A DNA stretch of 6,613 nt from an uncultured Eubacteriales bacterium (GTDB lineage: Bacteria; Bacillota; Clostridia; Christensenellales; Borkfalkiaceae), in contig CAJLXC010000059.1 in NCBI GenBank assembly GCA_905210545.1, positions 1 to 6,613 on the forward strand, given 5' to 3'. The notes beneath the pieces were generated by a model. That model saw only the letters and a list, made by a program, of their open reading frames with translations. It made no database searches and was not told the DNA's origin. The translations under genes were made by a program, and so were the position numbers. Below, one piece after another: positions 1 through 4,907 of this stretch. Position 1 is the stretch's first letter. Every line of letters starts with the position of its first letter.

Positions 1-99
1 AGTGATTTCTGCTCCTACTCCATCCCCTTCAATAAAAGGAATCACTACGTGATCGGGAACTACCAGTTTCCCGTCCTGCATATACATCTTATTGCTCAT
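1..99 (-). CDS. icd: NADP-type isocitrate dehydrogenase, N-terminal fragment
   Basis: First 33 codons of a gene that runs off the left edge. The translation begins MSNKMYMQDGKLVVPDHVVI and continues with PFIEGDGVGAEIT. The pattern G-K-L-x-V-P followed by a short spacer and P-F-I-E-G-D-G-x-G-x-x-I is the N-terminal strand and nucleotide-site loop of isocitrate dehydrogenase, which oxidatively decarboxylates isocitrate to 2-oxoglutarate in the cytoplasm. The ATG at 97-99 lies 5 bases after the aconitase stop, so the two genes are almost certainly co-transcribed, and they catalyse consecutive steps. No clear Shine-Dalgarno sequence precedes it, which fits a Bacteroidota origin. The related isopropylmalate dehydrogenase family shares the fold, but the G-K-L-V-V-P lead-in and the aconitase partner favour icd. 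Confidence 0.8.
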   Translation of the reverse strand, partial: MSNKMYMQDGKLVVPDHVVIPFIEGDGVGAEIT

Positions 100-104
100 T
101 TCTC

Positions 105-476
105 TCATTTTTTAAAGGTGTTCAAGGCTGAACCGGCCTTAAACCAGTTAATTTGCATTTCATTATAGGTATGAAGCACTTCGAAAGTTTCTGTCGTGCC
201 GTCTTCGTGCGTCAACACGGCATGCAACGGTTTACCCGGAGCAAAGCGTTGCAATCACAAGATAGAAATCCGGTCGTGCTCACGTACCTTGTCGTAATCG
301 TTCTTGTCGGCAAAAGTCAGTGCCAGCATACCCTGTTTCTTCAAGTTTGTTTCATGAATACGGGCAAAGCTCTTGGCCAGAATTACCCGTACGTTCAGGA
401 AGCGCGGTTCCATGGCGGCATGTTCACGACTGGAACCTTCACCATAGTTTTCTTCGGCTACTACAATGGAAGAAAT
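105..476 (-). pseudogene. Aconitate hydratase, C-terminal fragment with in-frame TGA
   Basis: C-terminal swivel domain of aconitase, which isomerises citrate to isocitrate. The fragment opens at about 476 with I-S-S-I-V-V-A-E-E-N-Y-G-E-G-S-S-R-E-H. The S-S-R triplet (codons at 426-434) matches the catalytic serine and substrate-binding arginine of the family. It continues with the conserved S-F-A-R-I-H-E-T-N-L-K-K-Q-G and ends in N-W-F-K-A-G-S-A-L-N-T-F-K-K before TGA at 105-107. The frame is interrupted at 255-257 by TGA, between I-S-I-L and L-Q-R-F-A-P-G-K-P, where the family usually has glycine (GGA to TGA is one base). The N-terminal and iron-sulfur domains are absent because the sequence switches to plsX. 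The icd start directly downstream supports a Bacteroidota citrate-pathway operon. I read this as a piece of a normal gene cut by a chimeric join, with either a point error or a real nonsense mutation. The Bacteroidota symbol varies between acn and acnA. Confidence 0.85.
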
Positions 477-485
477 TTCTTCGGA
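471..485. other. Probable chimeric joint between plsX and aconitase
   Basis: On the minus strand the PlsX protein ends its family homology at about M-S-K-S-E-E, and the very next residues, I-S-S-I-V-V-A, are mid-aconitase. The two Glu codons lie at 477-482. There is no stop, start or linker between them, and the aconitase half begins in the middle of its domain. This is the signature of a join between unrelated sequences rather than a functional fusion. The exact base cannot be fixed because the repeated GAA codons could belong to either side. Confidence 0.8.
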
Positions 486-1484
486 CTTGCTCATTTCTTT
501 TTCTATCGCTTCTCTTAATCCGTTCTTTTCCATATTATAAGCTTGTTCCACGCAGTGGAATATGGAGAGAGCCTTGCTTGAGCCGTGTCCTTTTACGACC
601 GTCTTTTTGCAGCCCAAAAGCACCGCGCCGCCGTAATTGTTGTAATCCATAAGGTTTTTTATGCCCTTCAGCTGTTTTTTCAGAAGCAACGCGCCCATTT
701 TGGTTTTAAGGTTGGTTTTTATGGCTTTTTTAAGAAGCTTTAAAAGTTCCAGACAGCCGCCTTCGGTGGATTTTAACAAAACGTTGCCGGAAAAGCCGTC
801 GCACACCACGAGATCGTAATTGCCGGTTATAAAATCTCTGCTTTCCATATTTCCCGCGAAGTTGATTGCGGGGTCGTTTTCGAGATTTTTATAAACCGCT
901 TTTCTTATTTCGTCGCCTTTTTCCGCTTCCGTGCCGACGTTGAGAAGAGCCACGCGCGGTTTGCTTATTCCGTACGCTTTTTTAAGATACAGGTTTCCCA
1001 TAACGGCAAACTGCGTGAGCTGCAATTCGTCGCATTCGAGATTCGCGCCGCTGTCGCAAAGCGCGACCGAGCCGCCCGTAACGGTAGGGACGAGAGGGCA
1101 GAACGCCGGGCGTTTTACGCCGCGGATTCTGCCTAATTTAAGCACCGCGCCCGCGAGCAACGCGCCTGTAGAACCCGTGCTGACCATAGCGTTTATTCCT
1201 TCTTCGGATTTAAGAAGCTCTATACATTTATATAACGAGCTGTCTTTTTTTGTTCTTATCGCTTCCGTCGGTTTGTCGTGGCAATCGATGACGTCCGGCG
1301 CGTGAATTATTCTCACGCGTTCTTTATCGTAAACCTCGTTCTGAAGCTTGCGGTTTATGGCGTTTTCGTCGCCCACGAGATAAATTTCCATATCGGTGAG
1401 TTTTTTAAGCGCGGCAAGCGCGCCTTCTATATTCGCGTCGGGACTTAAATCGCCGCCGAGCGTATCTATTGCGATTTTTATCAT
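477..1484 (-). CDS. plsX: Phosphate acyltransferase PlsX, native stop lost
   Basis: PlsX makes acyl-phosphate from acyl-ACP and phosphate, the first step of membrane phospholipid synthesis in most Gram-positive bacteria. It is a peripheral membrane enzyme acting with PlsY. About 336 residues are PlsX-like, essentially full length. Visible motifs in order: D-T-L-G-G-D near residue 7, S-T-G-S-T-G-A-L near 102, V-A-L-C-D-S-G-A-N near 140, L-L-N-V-G-T-E-x-E-K-G near 180, N-M-E-S-R-D-F near 212, V-C-D-G-F-S-G-N-V-L-L-K near 227, Y-G-G-A-V-L-L-G near 284 and V-K-G-H-G-S-S-K near 297. The ATG at 1482-1484 is preceded by GAGAGG at 1493-1498 with 8 bases of spacing. The uninterrupted frame runs on to a TGA at 255-257, giving 409 residues, but everything after about 477 is aconitase. 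Its usual downstream fatty-acid genes are therefore not visible. It is divergent from infC. Confidence 0.93.
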
Positions 1485-1520
1485 TTATAAAACCTCTCGG
1501 TAAATTTTAGATATATAAAC

Positions 1521-1549
1521 AGTTTATCATTATAATGAATTTTAGTCAA
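1521..1549 (-). promoter_or_regulatory. Candidate plsX promoter
   Basis: Reading leftward, TTGACT (1544-1549) is followed 17 bases later by TAAACT (1521-1526), about 36 bases before the plsX start codon and just upstream of its ribosome binding site. The -35 box is one base from consensus and the -10 box two bases away. The region is A+T-rich, so a chance match is possible. A TATAAT also occurs nearby on this strand but lacks a well-spaced -35 box. Confidence 0.45.
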
Positions 1550-1600
1550 TCGATAAAAAGAAATAAAAACGTCGTAATTAAAATTTTTAGCGCAAAATCG

Positions 1601-1629
1601 TTGACAAACGCGCGAAAAAAGGGTATGAT
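1601..1629 (+). promoter_or_regulatory. Sigma-70/SigA-type promoter of the infC operon
   Basis: A perfect -35 box TTGACA (1601-1606) and a -10 box TATGAT (1624-1629, one mismatch) are separated by the optimal 17 bases. Transcription should begin near 1636, giving a leader of about 165 bases before infC. It drives infC, rpmI and rplT, which have no other promoter between them, and lies in the 317-base divergent gap with plsX. Confidence 0.85.
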
Positions 1630-1635
1630 ATAAAA

Positions 1636-1801
1636 GCTTAAAGAAGAAGTGACCCTTCTCGCCGTCCGCAAGAGATGCGTTCCGGCTCGATAAAACGGGA
1701 AAATCAACGCGTTTTGAACGCGCTTTCCGAATTTTTGCAAGGGTCGTTTTGTTGAAAGCGATCCGTTTTTTTGCGGAAAATAAGAAAAGAGGTACAAAAC
1801 C
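1636..1801 (+). promoter_or_regulatory. infC-rpmI-rplT leader, L20-type attenuator
   Basis: The leader can form two exclusive structures. In one, 1741-1750 pairs with 1755-1764 as a terminator hairpin. In the other, the same strand pairs far upstream: GACCCTT (1651-1657) is a perfect complement of AAGGGTC (1739-1745), and the helix extends with A-U and G-U pairs to about 1647/1749. Between these arms sit two hairpins. One pairs GCCG (1661-1664) with CGGC (1683-1686), capped by CGCA/TGCG. The other pairs CGCGTT (1708-1713) with AACGCG (1717-1722), with flanking CGG-GAAA/CTTTCCG pairs. In Bacillus subtilis excess ribosomal protein L20 binds such a leader and favours the terminator, tying operon output to free L20. 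Position before infC-rpmI-rplT and the switchable architecture fit that L20 leader class. L20 binding itself is inferred. Confidence 0.75.
1741..1772 (+). terminator. Attenuator terminator in the infC leader
   Basis: The arms GGGTCGTTTT (1741-1750) and AAAGCGATCC (1755-1764) form a 10-pair stem, including G-U pairs, closed by the four-base loop GTTG. Seven T follow (1766-1772). It ends about 30 bases before the infC start, so it would stop transcription before any operon gene. Its left arm is also used by the competing long-range antiterminator helix. Confidence 0.8.
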
Positions 1802-1804
1802 ATT
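1788..1804 (+). promoter_or_regulatory. infC ribosome binding site and ATT start codon
   Basis: AGAGG at 1788-1792 sits 9 bases before ATT at 1802-1804. In the infC frame there is a TAA at 1781-1783, and no ATG, GTG or TTG occurs between it and the conserved K-K-E-H-Q-I-N start of IF3. The first in-frame ATG is at 1937, inside the protein, and would remove the N-terminal domain. ATT is therefore the only start that is well placed and preserves the fold. Confidence 0.85.
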
Positions 1805-2314
1805 AAAAAGGAACATCAGATCAACGGAGATATCCGAGACAGAGAAGTTCGCCTCATCGGCGAAAACGGCGAGCAGCTCGGCATAGTTTCTTCGCGCGAA
1901 GCGCAGAGAATAGCCGACGATGCGGGACTCGATCTCGTGAAGATTTCGCCTAATTCTAATCCGCCCGTATGTAAAATAATGAACTACGGGAAGTATCTTT
2001 TCGAGCTGGCAAAAAAAGCGAAGGAAGCGAAAAAGAATCAGAAAGTCGTAGAAATAAAAGAAATATGGCTTTCTATGACGATAGACGTCGGGGATCTTAA
2101 CGTAAAAGCCAAGCAGGCGCAGAAATTTCTCGCCGCGGGCAATAAAGTTAAAGTATCTATCAGAATGCGCGGCAGACAGATGGCGCATCAGGAACTCGGC
2201 ATAGACGTTATGAACAAGTTTTTCGAACTCGTCAAAGACGTCGGAACGATGGAAAAGCGTCCGCTTACCGAAGGCAGAAGCATCTGGATGATGCTCGCGC
2301 CCCTTAAAGCGTAA
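1802..2314 (+). CDS. infC: Translation initiation factor IF-3, ATT start
   Basis: IF3 binds the 30S subunit, keeps it apart from 50S and checks the start codon and initiator tRNA. With the ATT start the protein is 170 residues, a normal length. The N-domain (about 1-75) contains R-E-V-R-L-I-G-E-N-G-E-Q-L-G-I and the IF3 family signature K-I-M-N-Y-G-K-Y-L-F-E at 58-68. A lysine-rich linker (about 70-82) leads to the C-domain with K-V-K-V-S-I-R-M-R-G-R-Q-M-A-H and the terminal E-G-R-S-I-W-M-M-L-A-P. Starting instead at the ATG at 1937 would leave 125 residues and lose 45 conserved ones. The rare start is known from other infC genes, where IF3 discriminates against its own AUU codon and so limits its synthesis. 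First gene of infC-rpmI-rplT, behind the attenuator leader. Confidence 0.97.
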   Translation: MKKEHQINGDIRDREVRLIGENGEQLGIVSSREAQRIADDAGLDLVKISPNSNPPVCKIMNYGKYLFELAKKAKEAKKNQKVVEIKEIWLSMTIDVGDLNVKAKQAQKFLAAGNKVKVSIRMRGRQMAHQELGIDVMNKFFELVKDVGTMEKRPLTEGRSIWMMLAPLKA

Positions 2315-2347
2315 CTTAATTATAAAAAACAACGGAGGGTTATTACT

Positions 2348-2545
2348 ATGCCTAAAATGAAAACCAAAAGCGCGGCGAAGAAGAGATTTCGCGTAACCGC
2401 GTCCGGCAAGATCAAGAGATCCTGCACCGGCAAAAACCACATTCTTACCAAGAAAGACAGAAAGAGAAAGAATCGTCTTTGTGACGGAGCTTACGTGGAT
2501 TCCACTATGGAAAAAACGATGAAAACTCTTATTTACAATAAATAA
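2348..2545 (+). CDS. rpmI: 50S ribosomal protein L35
   Basis: A 65-residue, very basic protein of the large ribosomal subunit. It begins M-P-K-M-K-T-K-S-A-A-K-K-R-F, the family hallmark, followed by V-T-A-S-G-K-I-K-R and H-I-L-T-K-K. The length is typical. The segment after H-I-L-T-K-K (D-R-K-R-K-N-R-L-C-D-G) is a divergent version of the usual basic stretch, and there are two cysteines (26 and 45). The start ATG follows GGAGGG (2334-2339) with 8 bases of spacing. It lies 33 bases after infC and 14 before rplT, so it is the middle gene of the operon. Confidence 0.97.
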   Translation: MPKMKTKSAAKKRFRVTASGKIKRSCTGKNHILTKKDRKRKNRLCDGAYVDSTMEKTMKTLIYNK

Positions 2546-2559
2546 CGGAGGATCAGAAT

Positions 2560-2916
2560 ATGCGTATTAAAAGAGCAGTAAACGCCGTTAAAAAGCGTAG
2601 AAAAATATTAAAACTTGCCAAAGGTTATTTCGGAGGCAGAAGCAAGAGATACAGAGTGGCGAGAGAAGCCGTTATGAAAGCGCAGCTTTACGCTTACGTC
2701 GGCAGAAAGGCTAAAAAACGCGATTTCAGAAGCCTTTGGATCGCAAGAATCAACGCCGCTTGCAGACTTAACGGTTTGTCTTACAGCAAATTTATGTTCG
2801 GTCTTAAAAACGCGGGAATCAACCTTAACAGAAAGGTTCTTGCAGACGTCGCGGTAAACGACGCTGCGGCTTTCACCGCGCTTACCGAAAAAGCCAAAGC
2901 TAATTTATCCAAATAA
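2560..2916 (+). CDS. rplT: 50S ribosomal protein L20
   Basis: A 118-residue basic protein that binds 23S rRNA early in 50S assembly and, in Bacillus and E. coli, also represses its own operon. Family landmarks are the long basic helix (R-R-K-I-L-K-L-A-K-G-Y-F-G-G-R-S-K-R-Y, about 13-31), A-R-E-A-V-M-K-A near 34, K-R-D-F-R-S-L-W-I-A-R-I-N-A near 53 and N-R-K-V-L-A-D-V-A near 90. Length is standard. The ribosome binding site GGAGG (2547-2551) is 8 bases before ATG. A terminator follows the stop by 7 bases, marking the end of the infC operon. The leader upstream of infC is the likely target of this protein. Confidence 0.98.
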   Translation: MRIKRAVNAVKKRRKILKLAKGYFGGRSKRYRVAREAVMKAQLYAYVGRKAKKRDFRSLWIARINAACRLNGLSYSKFMFGLKNAGINLNRKVLADVAVNDAAAFTALTEKAKANLSK

Positions 2917-2923
2917 TTAAAAC

Positions 2924-2951
2924 AAGCCTACTTTGCGGTAGGCTTTCTTTT
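2924..2951 (+). terminator. Terminator after rplT
   Basis: AAGCCTAC (2924-2931) and GTAGGCTT (2938-2945) make a perfect 8-pair stem with the six-base loop TTTGCG, followed by a T-rich tract (TTTCTTTT, with the first two T shared with the stem). It lies between rplT and the RNA methyltransferase and ends only about 7 bases before the latter's ATG. Confidence 0.88.
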
Positions 2952-2957
2952 AGTCCG

Positions 2958-3680
2958 ATGATAACTTCGAGAAGCAATCCTTTAATAAAGCTTATAAGAA
3001 GCCTTGCGGATAAATCCGCGCGGGACGAAAACCGTTTGTTTATCGCGGAGGGCGTAAAGTCCGTTCGCGAGGCGGAAGCTTCCGGCTTCGGAATAGCAAA
3101 AATCGTCGGTACGGAAAACGGGTTTTCCCATCTCGGCAAAACGAACGCGGAAAAGGAAATCGTTTCCGACGACGTTTTTAAATCGATAAGCGGCGAGGTT
3201 TCGCCGCAGGGCGTTCTCGCGCTCGTCGATAAGCCGGACTGCAAAATCGTTCCGCCGCAGACGGACTGCGTTTTTTTAGACGAAGTAAAAGACCCATCAA
3301 ACGTCGGCGCGATTATCAGGACCGCCGCGGCGGCAGGTATAAACGACGTGTATCTCGCGGATTGCGCGGACGCGTTCAATCCCAAAGCCGTCAGGGCGAG
3401 TATGGGCGGAATTTATAAGGTTTCGCTCCATTCGGGTACAAGAGAAGAAATCCTTCCCGTTATCGATAAACCTTTCGTAATCGCGGATATGGGCGGCAAA
3501 AACGTCTTTACGCGCGAAAAGCGCGGCGATTTCTGTCTTGTTATCGGCAACGAGGGGCGCGGCGTTTCGGAAAGACTTAAACGCCTTGCTTCCGAAACGG
3601 TGAGTATACCTATGCAGAACGGAATGGAAAGCTTAAACGCCGCCGTTTCCGCGGGGATACTTATGTACGCGCTTAAATAA
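2958..3680 (+). CDS. TrmH/SpoU-family RNA 2'-O-methyltransferase
   Basis: A 240-residue SPOUT-class enzyme that uses S-adenosylmethionine to methylate a ribose 2'-OH in rRNA or tRNA. The N-terminal substrate-binding domain contains N-R-L-F-I-A-E-G at 25-32. The catalytic trefoil-knot domain shows motif 1, D-E-V-K-D-P-S-N-V-G-A-I-I-R (108-121, with the conserved N and R); motif 2, V-I-G-N-E-G-R-G-V-S (195-204); and motif 3, I-P-M-x-x-x-M-E-S-L-N-A-A-V-S-A (217-232). All key residues are present, so it should be active. The exact target nucleotide cannot be read from the sequence. A gene of this family commonly follows rplT in Clostridia. The start has no convincing Shine-Dalgarno sequence, and the upstream terminator ends 7 bases before it, so expression may depend on terminator read-through or a weak local promoter. 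Confidence 0.93.
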   Translation: MITSRSNPLIKLIRSLADKSARDENRLFIAEGVKSVREAEASGFGIAKIVGTENGFSHLGKTNAEKEIVSDDVFKSISGEVSPQGVLALVDKPDCKIVPPQTDCVFLDEVKDPSNVGAIIRTAAAAGINDVYLADCADAFNPKAVRASMGGIYKVSLHSGTREEILPVIDKPFVIADMGGKNVFTREKRGDFCLVIGNEGRGVSERLKRLASETVSIPMQNGMESLNAAVSAGILMYALK

Positions 3681-3749
3681 CGCCGTCGTTCGTTTATGAA
3701 ACGAGTCGGATAATTTATCAACACATTAAAAACCATACGGAGAAAATAT

Positions 3750-4490
3750 ATGTCAGGACATAGCCATTCGGCGAACATCGCCATAAAAAAAGCCAAAACG
3801 GACGCCATAAAAGGTAAAATTTTTACCAAGGTCGGCAGAGAAATAGCCGTCGCGGCGAAAAACAATCCCGATCCCAGCACCAACAGCAAACTTGCGGACG
3901 CGATAGCGAAAGCCAAATCCGTCAATATGCCTAACGACAACATCAAGAGATGTATCGCCAAGGCTTCCGGCGAGCTTTCCGGCGCGAATTACGAAGAGCT
4001 TACTTACGAAGGCTACGGTCCTGCCGGCAGCGCGGTTATTATAAAAACGCTTACCGACAATAAAAACCGTACCGTAGACTATGTGAGAACGGTTATGAGA
4101 AAACACGGCGGCTCTCTGGGCAACACCGGCTGCGTGTCTTTCACTTTCACCAACACGGGCGTTATCGTTATAGAACGCACTCCCGCTCTTTCGGAAGACG
4201 CGGTTATGGAATACGCGCTGGACGCCGGCGCGGACGACGTTATCAGCACCGACGACGCGTTTGAAGTTCATACTTCTCCTTCGGATTTCTCGTCCGTGAG
4301 AAAATATCTCGAGGACAAAGGTCTTAATTTCTTCGAGGCGGAAGTAAGAATGCTCCCGCAGAACAAAATCACGCTCGAGGGCGAAGAGCTTGCGAAGTTT
4401 GAAAAGCTCGTGGACGCGCTTGAAGATCTCGACGACGTGCAGGACGTTTTCCATAACGTCGATTTGCCCGAAGAAGACGAAGAAGAATAA
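3750..4490 (+). CDS. yebC: YebC/PmpR family translation or transcription factor
   Basis: 246 residues, the usual family length. YebC proteins were first annotated as transcriptional regulators. More recent work links them, and mitochondrial TACO1, to ribosomes and to relief of stalling at proline-rich stretches. Landmarks are M-S-G-H-S at the start, G-K-I-F-T-K-V-G-R-E-I at 22-32, N-M-P-N-D-N-I-K-R at 59-67, Y-E-G-Y-G-P-A-G at 86-93, G-G-S-L-G-N-T-G-C-V at 120-129 and an acidic tail D-L-P-E-E-D-E-E-E. The N-terminal block is unusual: H-S-H-S-A-N-I-A-I-K-K replaces the common H-S-K-W-A-N-I-K-x-K-K. The start ATG at 3750 follows GGAG (3739-3742) with 7 bases of spacing. It lies 69 bases after the methyltransferase in the same direction. 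No promoter of its own is obvious. Confidence 0.95.
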   Translation: MSGHSHSANIAIKKAKTDAIKGKIFTKVGREIAVAAKNNPDPSTNSKLADAIAKAKSVNMPNDNIKRCIAKASGELSGANYEELTYEGYGPAGSAVIIKTLTDNKNRTVDYVRTVMRKHGGSLGNTGCVSFTFTNTGVIVIERTPALSEDAVMEYALDAGADDVISTDDAFEVHTSPSDFSSVRKYLEDKGLNFFEAEVRMLPQNKITLEGEELAKFEKLVDALEDLDDVQDVFHNVDLPEEDEEE

Positions 4491-4536
4491 TTTTTCGGTT
4501 AGGCTGTTTATAAAAAAATTAAATATTTCTCGTATA

Positions 4537-4584
4537 AAATTACCTTACTTGCCTATACTTATTCTGTCGGCGGTAAGGTAATTT
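4537..4584. repeat. 12-bp perfect inverted repeat after yebC
   Basis: AAATTACCTTAC (4537-4548) is the exact reverse complement of GTAAGGTAATTT (4573-4584), with 24 bases between the arms. No T-run follows, so it is not a standard terminator. Its left arm shares the core TAAAATTACC (4535-4544) with a second copy at 4605-4614, just before the next dyad. No function is assigned. Confidence 0.7.
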
Positions 4585-4617
4585 GATTAAAATATAATTT
4601 TTCGTAAAATTACCGCA

Positions 4618-4666
4618 AAATTACTGTCGTTTATATATCCGTTATCGTAAACGGCAGTAATTTTTT
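4618..4666 (+). terminator. Long-stem terminator-like dyad
   Basis: AAATTACTGTCGTTTA (4618-4633) pairs with TAAACGGCAGTAATTT (4648-4663) over 16 positions, with a single T/C difference that becomes a G-U pair in RNA. The loop is 14 bases and the stem runs into six T (4661-4666). It could terminate yebC transcripts. The near-symmetric A+T ends mean it could also act on the other strand. Confidence 0.6.
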
Positions 4667-4690
4667 ACCCCGTTTTCGCTGGCGGGGTAA
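4665..4690. repeat. 8-bp inverted repeat, third dyad of the cluster
   Basis: TTACCCCG (4665-4672) and CGGGGTAA (4683-4690) flank a 10-base spacer. It abuts the T-run of the preceding dyad and the stem of the next one, so the three structures are packed without gaps. No T-run of its own follows. Confidence 0.6.
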
Positions 4691-4720
4691 GGGGACGCAG
4701 TCGCGTCCCTTCTTTTTTTT
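4690..4720 (+). terminator. Strong intrinsic terminator closing the yebC region
   Basis: GGGACGC (4692-4698) and GCGTCCC (4703-4709) form a 7-pair G+C-rich stem with the loop AGTC. The stem can be lengthened by AAG/CTT with one bulged G, and it is followed by TTCTTTTTTTT (4710-4720). Its orientation matches yebC. It is the last sequence clearly resembling block 2 before the base composition drops. Confidence 0.85.
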
Positions 4721-4752
4721 GCTTATTTTTACGAAAATTTTCTTTTTTTAAG

Positions 4753-4845
4753 TTAGTTAGAAGATAATACCCCCCCCCCAAGTACTTTATTTTGTACTAT
4801 GGTTGAAGACATATAACTTAATTTATTTACATAATTATTAGTCAT
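4753..4845 (-). CDS. 30-codon ORF with G10 tract; possible truncated gene start
   Basis: A strong ribosome binding site AAGGAGG (4855-4861 on the plus strand as CCTCCTT) lies 9 bases before ATG (4843-4845), with a candidate promoter further upstream. The frame reads MTNNYVNKLSYMSSTIVQNK, then V-L-G-G-G-V-L-S-S-N, then TAA at 4753-4755. The three glycines come from ten consecutive G. A change to 9 or 11 G would shift the frame. There is no signal peptide or recognisable domain. It may be a genuine small peptide, the first codons of a longer phase-variable gene caught in its off state, or a gene start cut by a chimeric contig join. The quality of the initiation signals is the reason to list it. 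The product is unknown. Confidence 0.4.
   Translation of the reverse strand: MTNNYVNKLSYMSSTIVQNKVLGGGVLSSN
4770..4779. repeat. Homopolymer C10 (G10 on the minus strand)
   Basis: Ten consecutive C in otherwise A+T-rich sequence, inside the 30-codon minus-strand ORF at codons 23 to 26. Runs of this length are prone to replication slippage and also to sequencing and assembly error. Confidence 0.9.
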
Positions 4846-4878
4846 ATTTTGTGTCCTCCTTCTATCTTAACTAGTTTA

Positions 4879-4907
4879 ATTTTATCAAAAATAATTTTAT
4901 ATTGCAA
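4879..4907 (-). promoter_or_regulatory. Candidate promoter of the small G10 ORF
   Basis: Reading leftward, TTGCAA (4902-4907) and TAAAAT (4879-4884) are 17 bases apart. The -10 box has one mismatch and the -35 box two. The predicted start of transcription, near 4872, lies about 10 bases before the AAGGAGG site. The region is very A+T-rich, so the match alone is weak. Its position between a terminator and a strong ribosome binding site supports it. Confidence 0.5.

Noticed and set aside
153..518. Plus-strand frames opposite the aconitase fragment and the plsX end
   Set aside because: No family similarity. The minus strand matches aconitase and PlsX closely.
255..1484. A genuine bifunctional PlsX-aconitase protein
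   Set aside because: The aconitase part lacks its active-site iron-sulfur domains and begins mid-domain, and the two reactions are unrelated. The downstream icd start shows the second half is a cut piece of a normal operon.
1481..2440. A 319-codon open frame on the minus strand opposite infC
   Set aside because: It covers the infC leader, promoter and coding sequence, and its translation is rich in Phe, Arg and Leu with no family resemblance. The plus strand carries IF3, L35 and their signals.
3690..3704. Small hairpin TCGTTT-ATG-AAACGA between the methyltransferase and yebC
   Set aside because: Six pairs with a three-base loop and no T-run. Too weak to call a terminator or operator.
3413..3961. 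A 182-codon minus-strand frame with hydrophobic stretches resembling a membrane protein
   Set aside because: It spans the methyltransferase end and yebC start in antisense, and lacks initiation signals. The apparent hydrophobicity comes from reading Ala- and Lys-rich codons backwards.
3753..4454. A 233-codon minus-strand frame opposite yebC
   Set aside because: It is an antisense shadow of a G+C-biased gene, with no recognisable motif or ribosome binding site. YebC on the plus strand explains the region.
4390..4581. A 63-codon plus-strand frame at the end of yebC
   Set aside because: It is mostly the +1-frame shadow of yebC running into the first dyad, and no ribosome binding site precedes it.
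4535..4614. CRISPR-like repeat in the TAAAATTACC copies
   Set aside because: Only two short exact copies within dyads, with no regular spacing.
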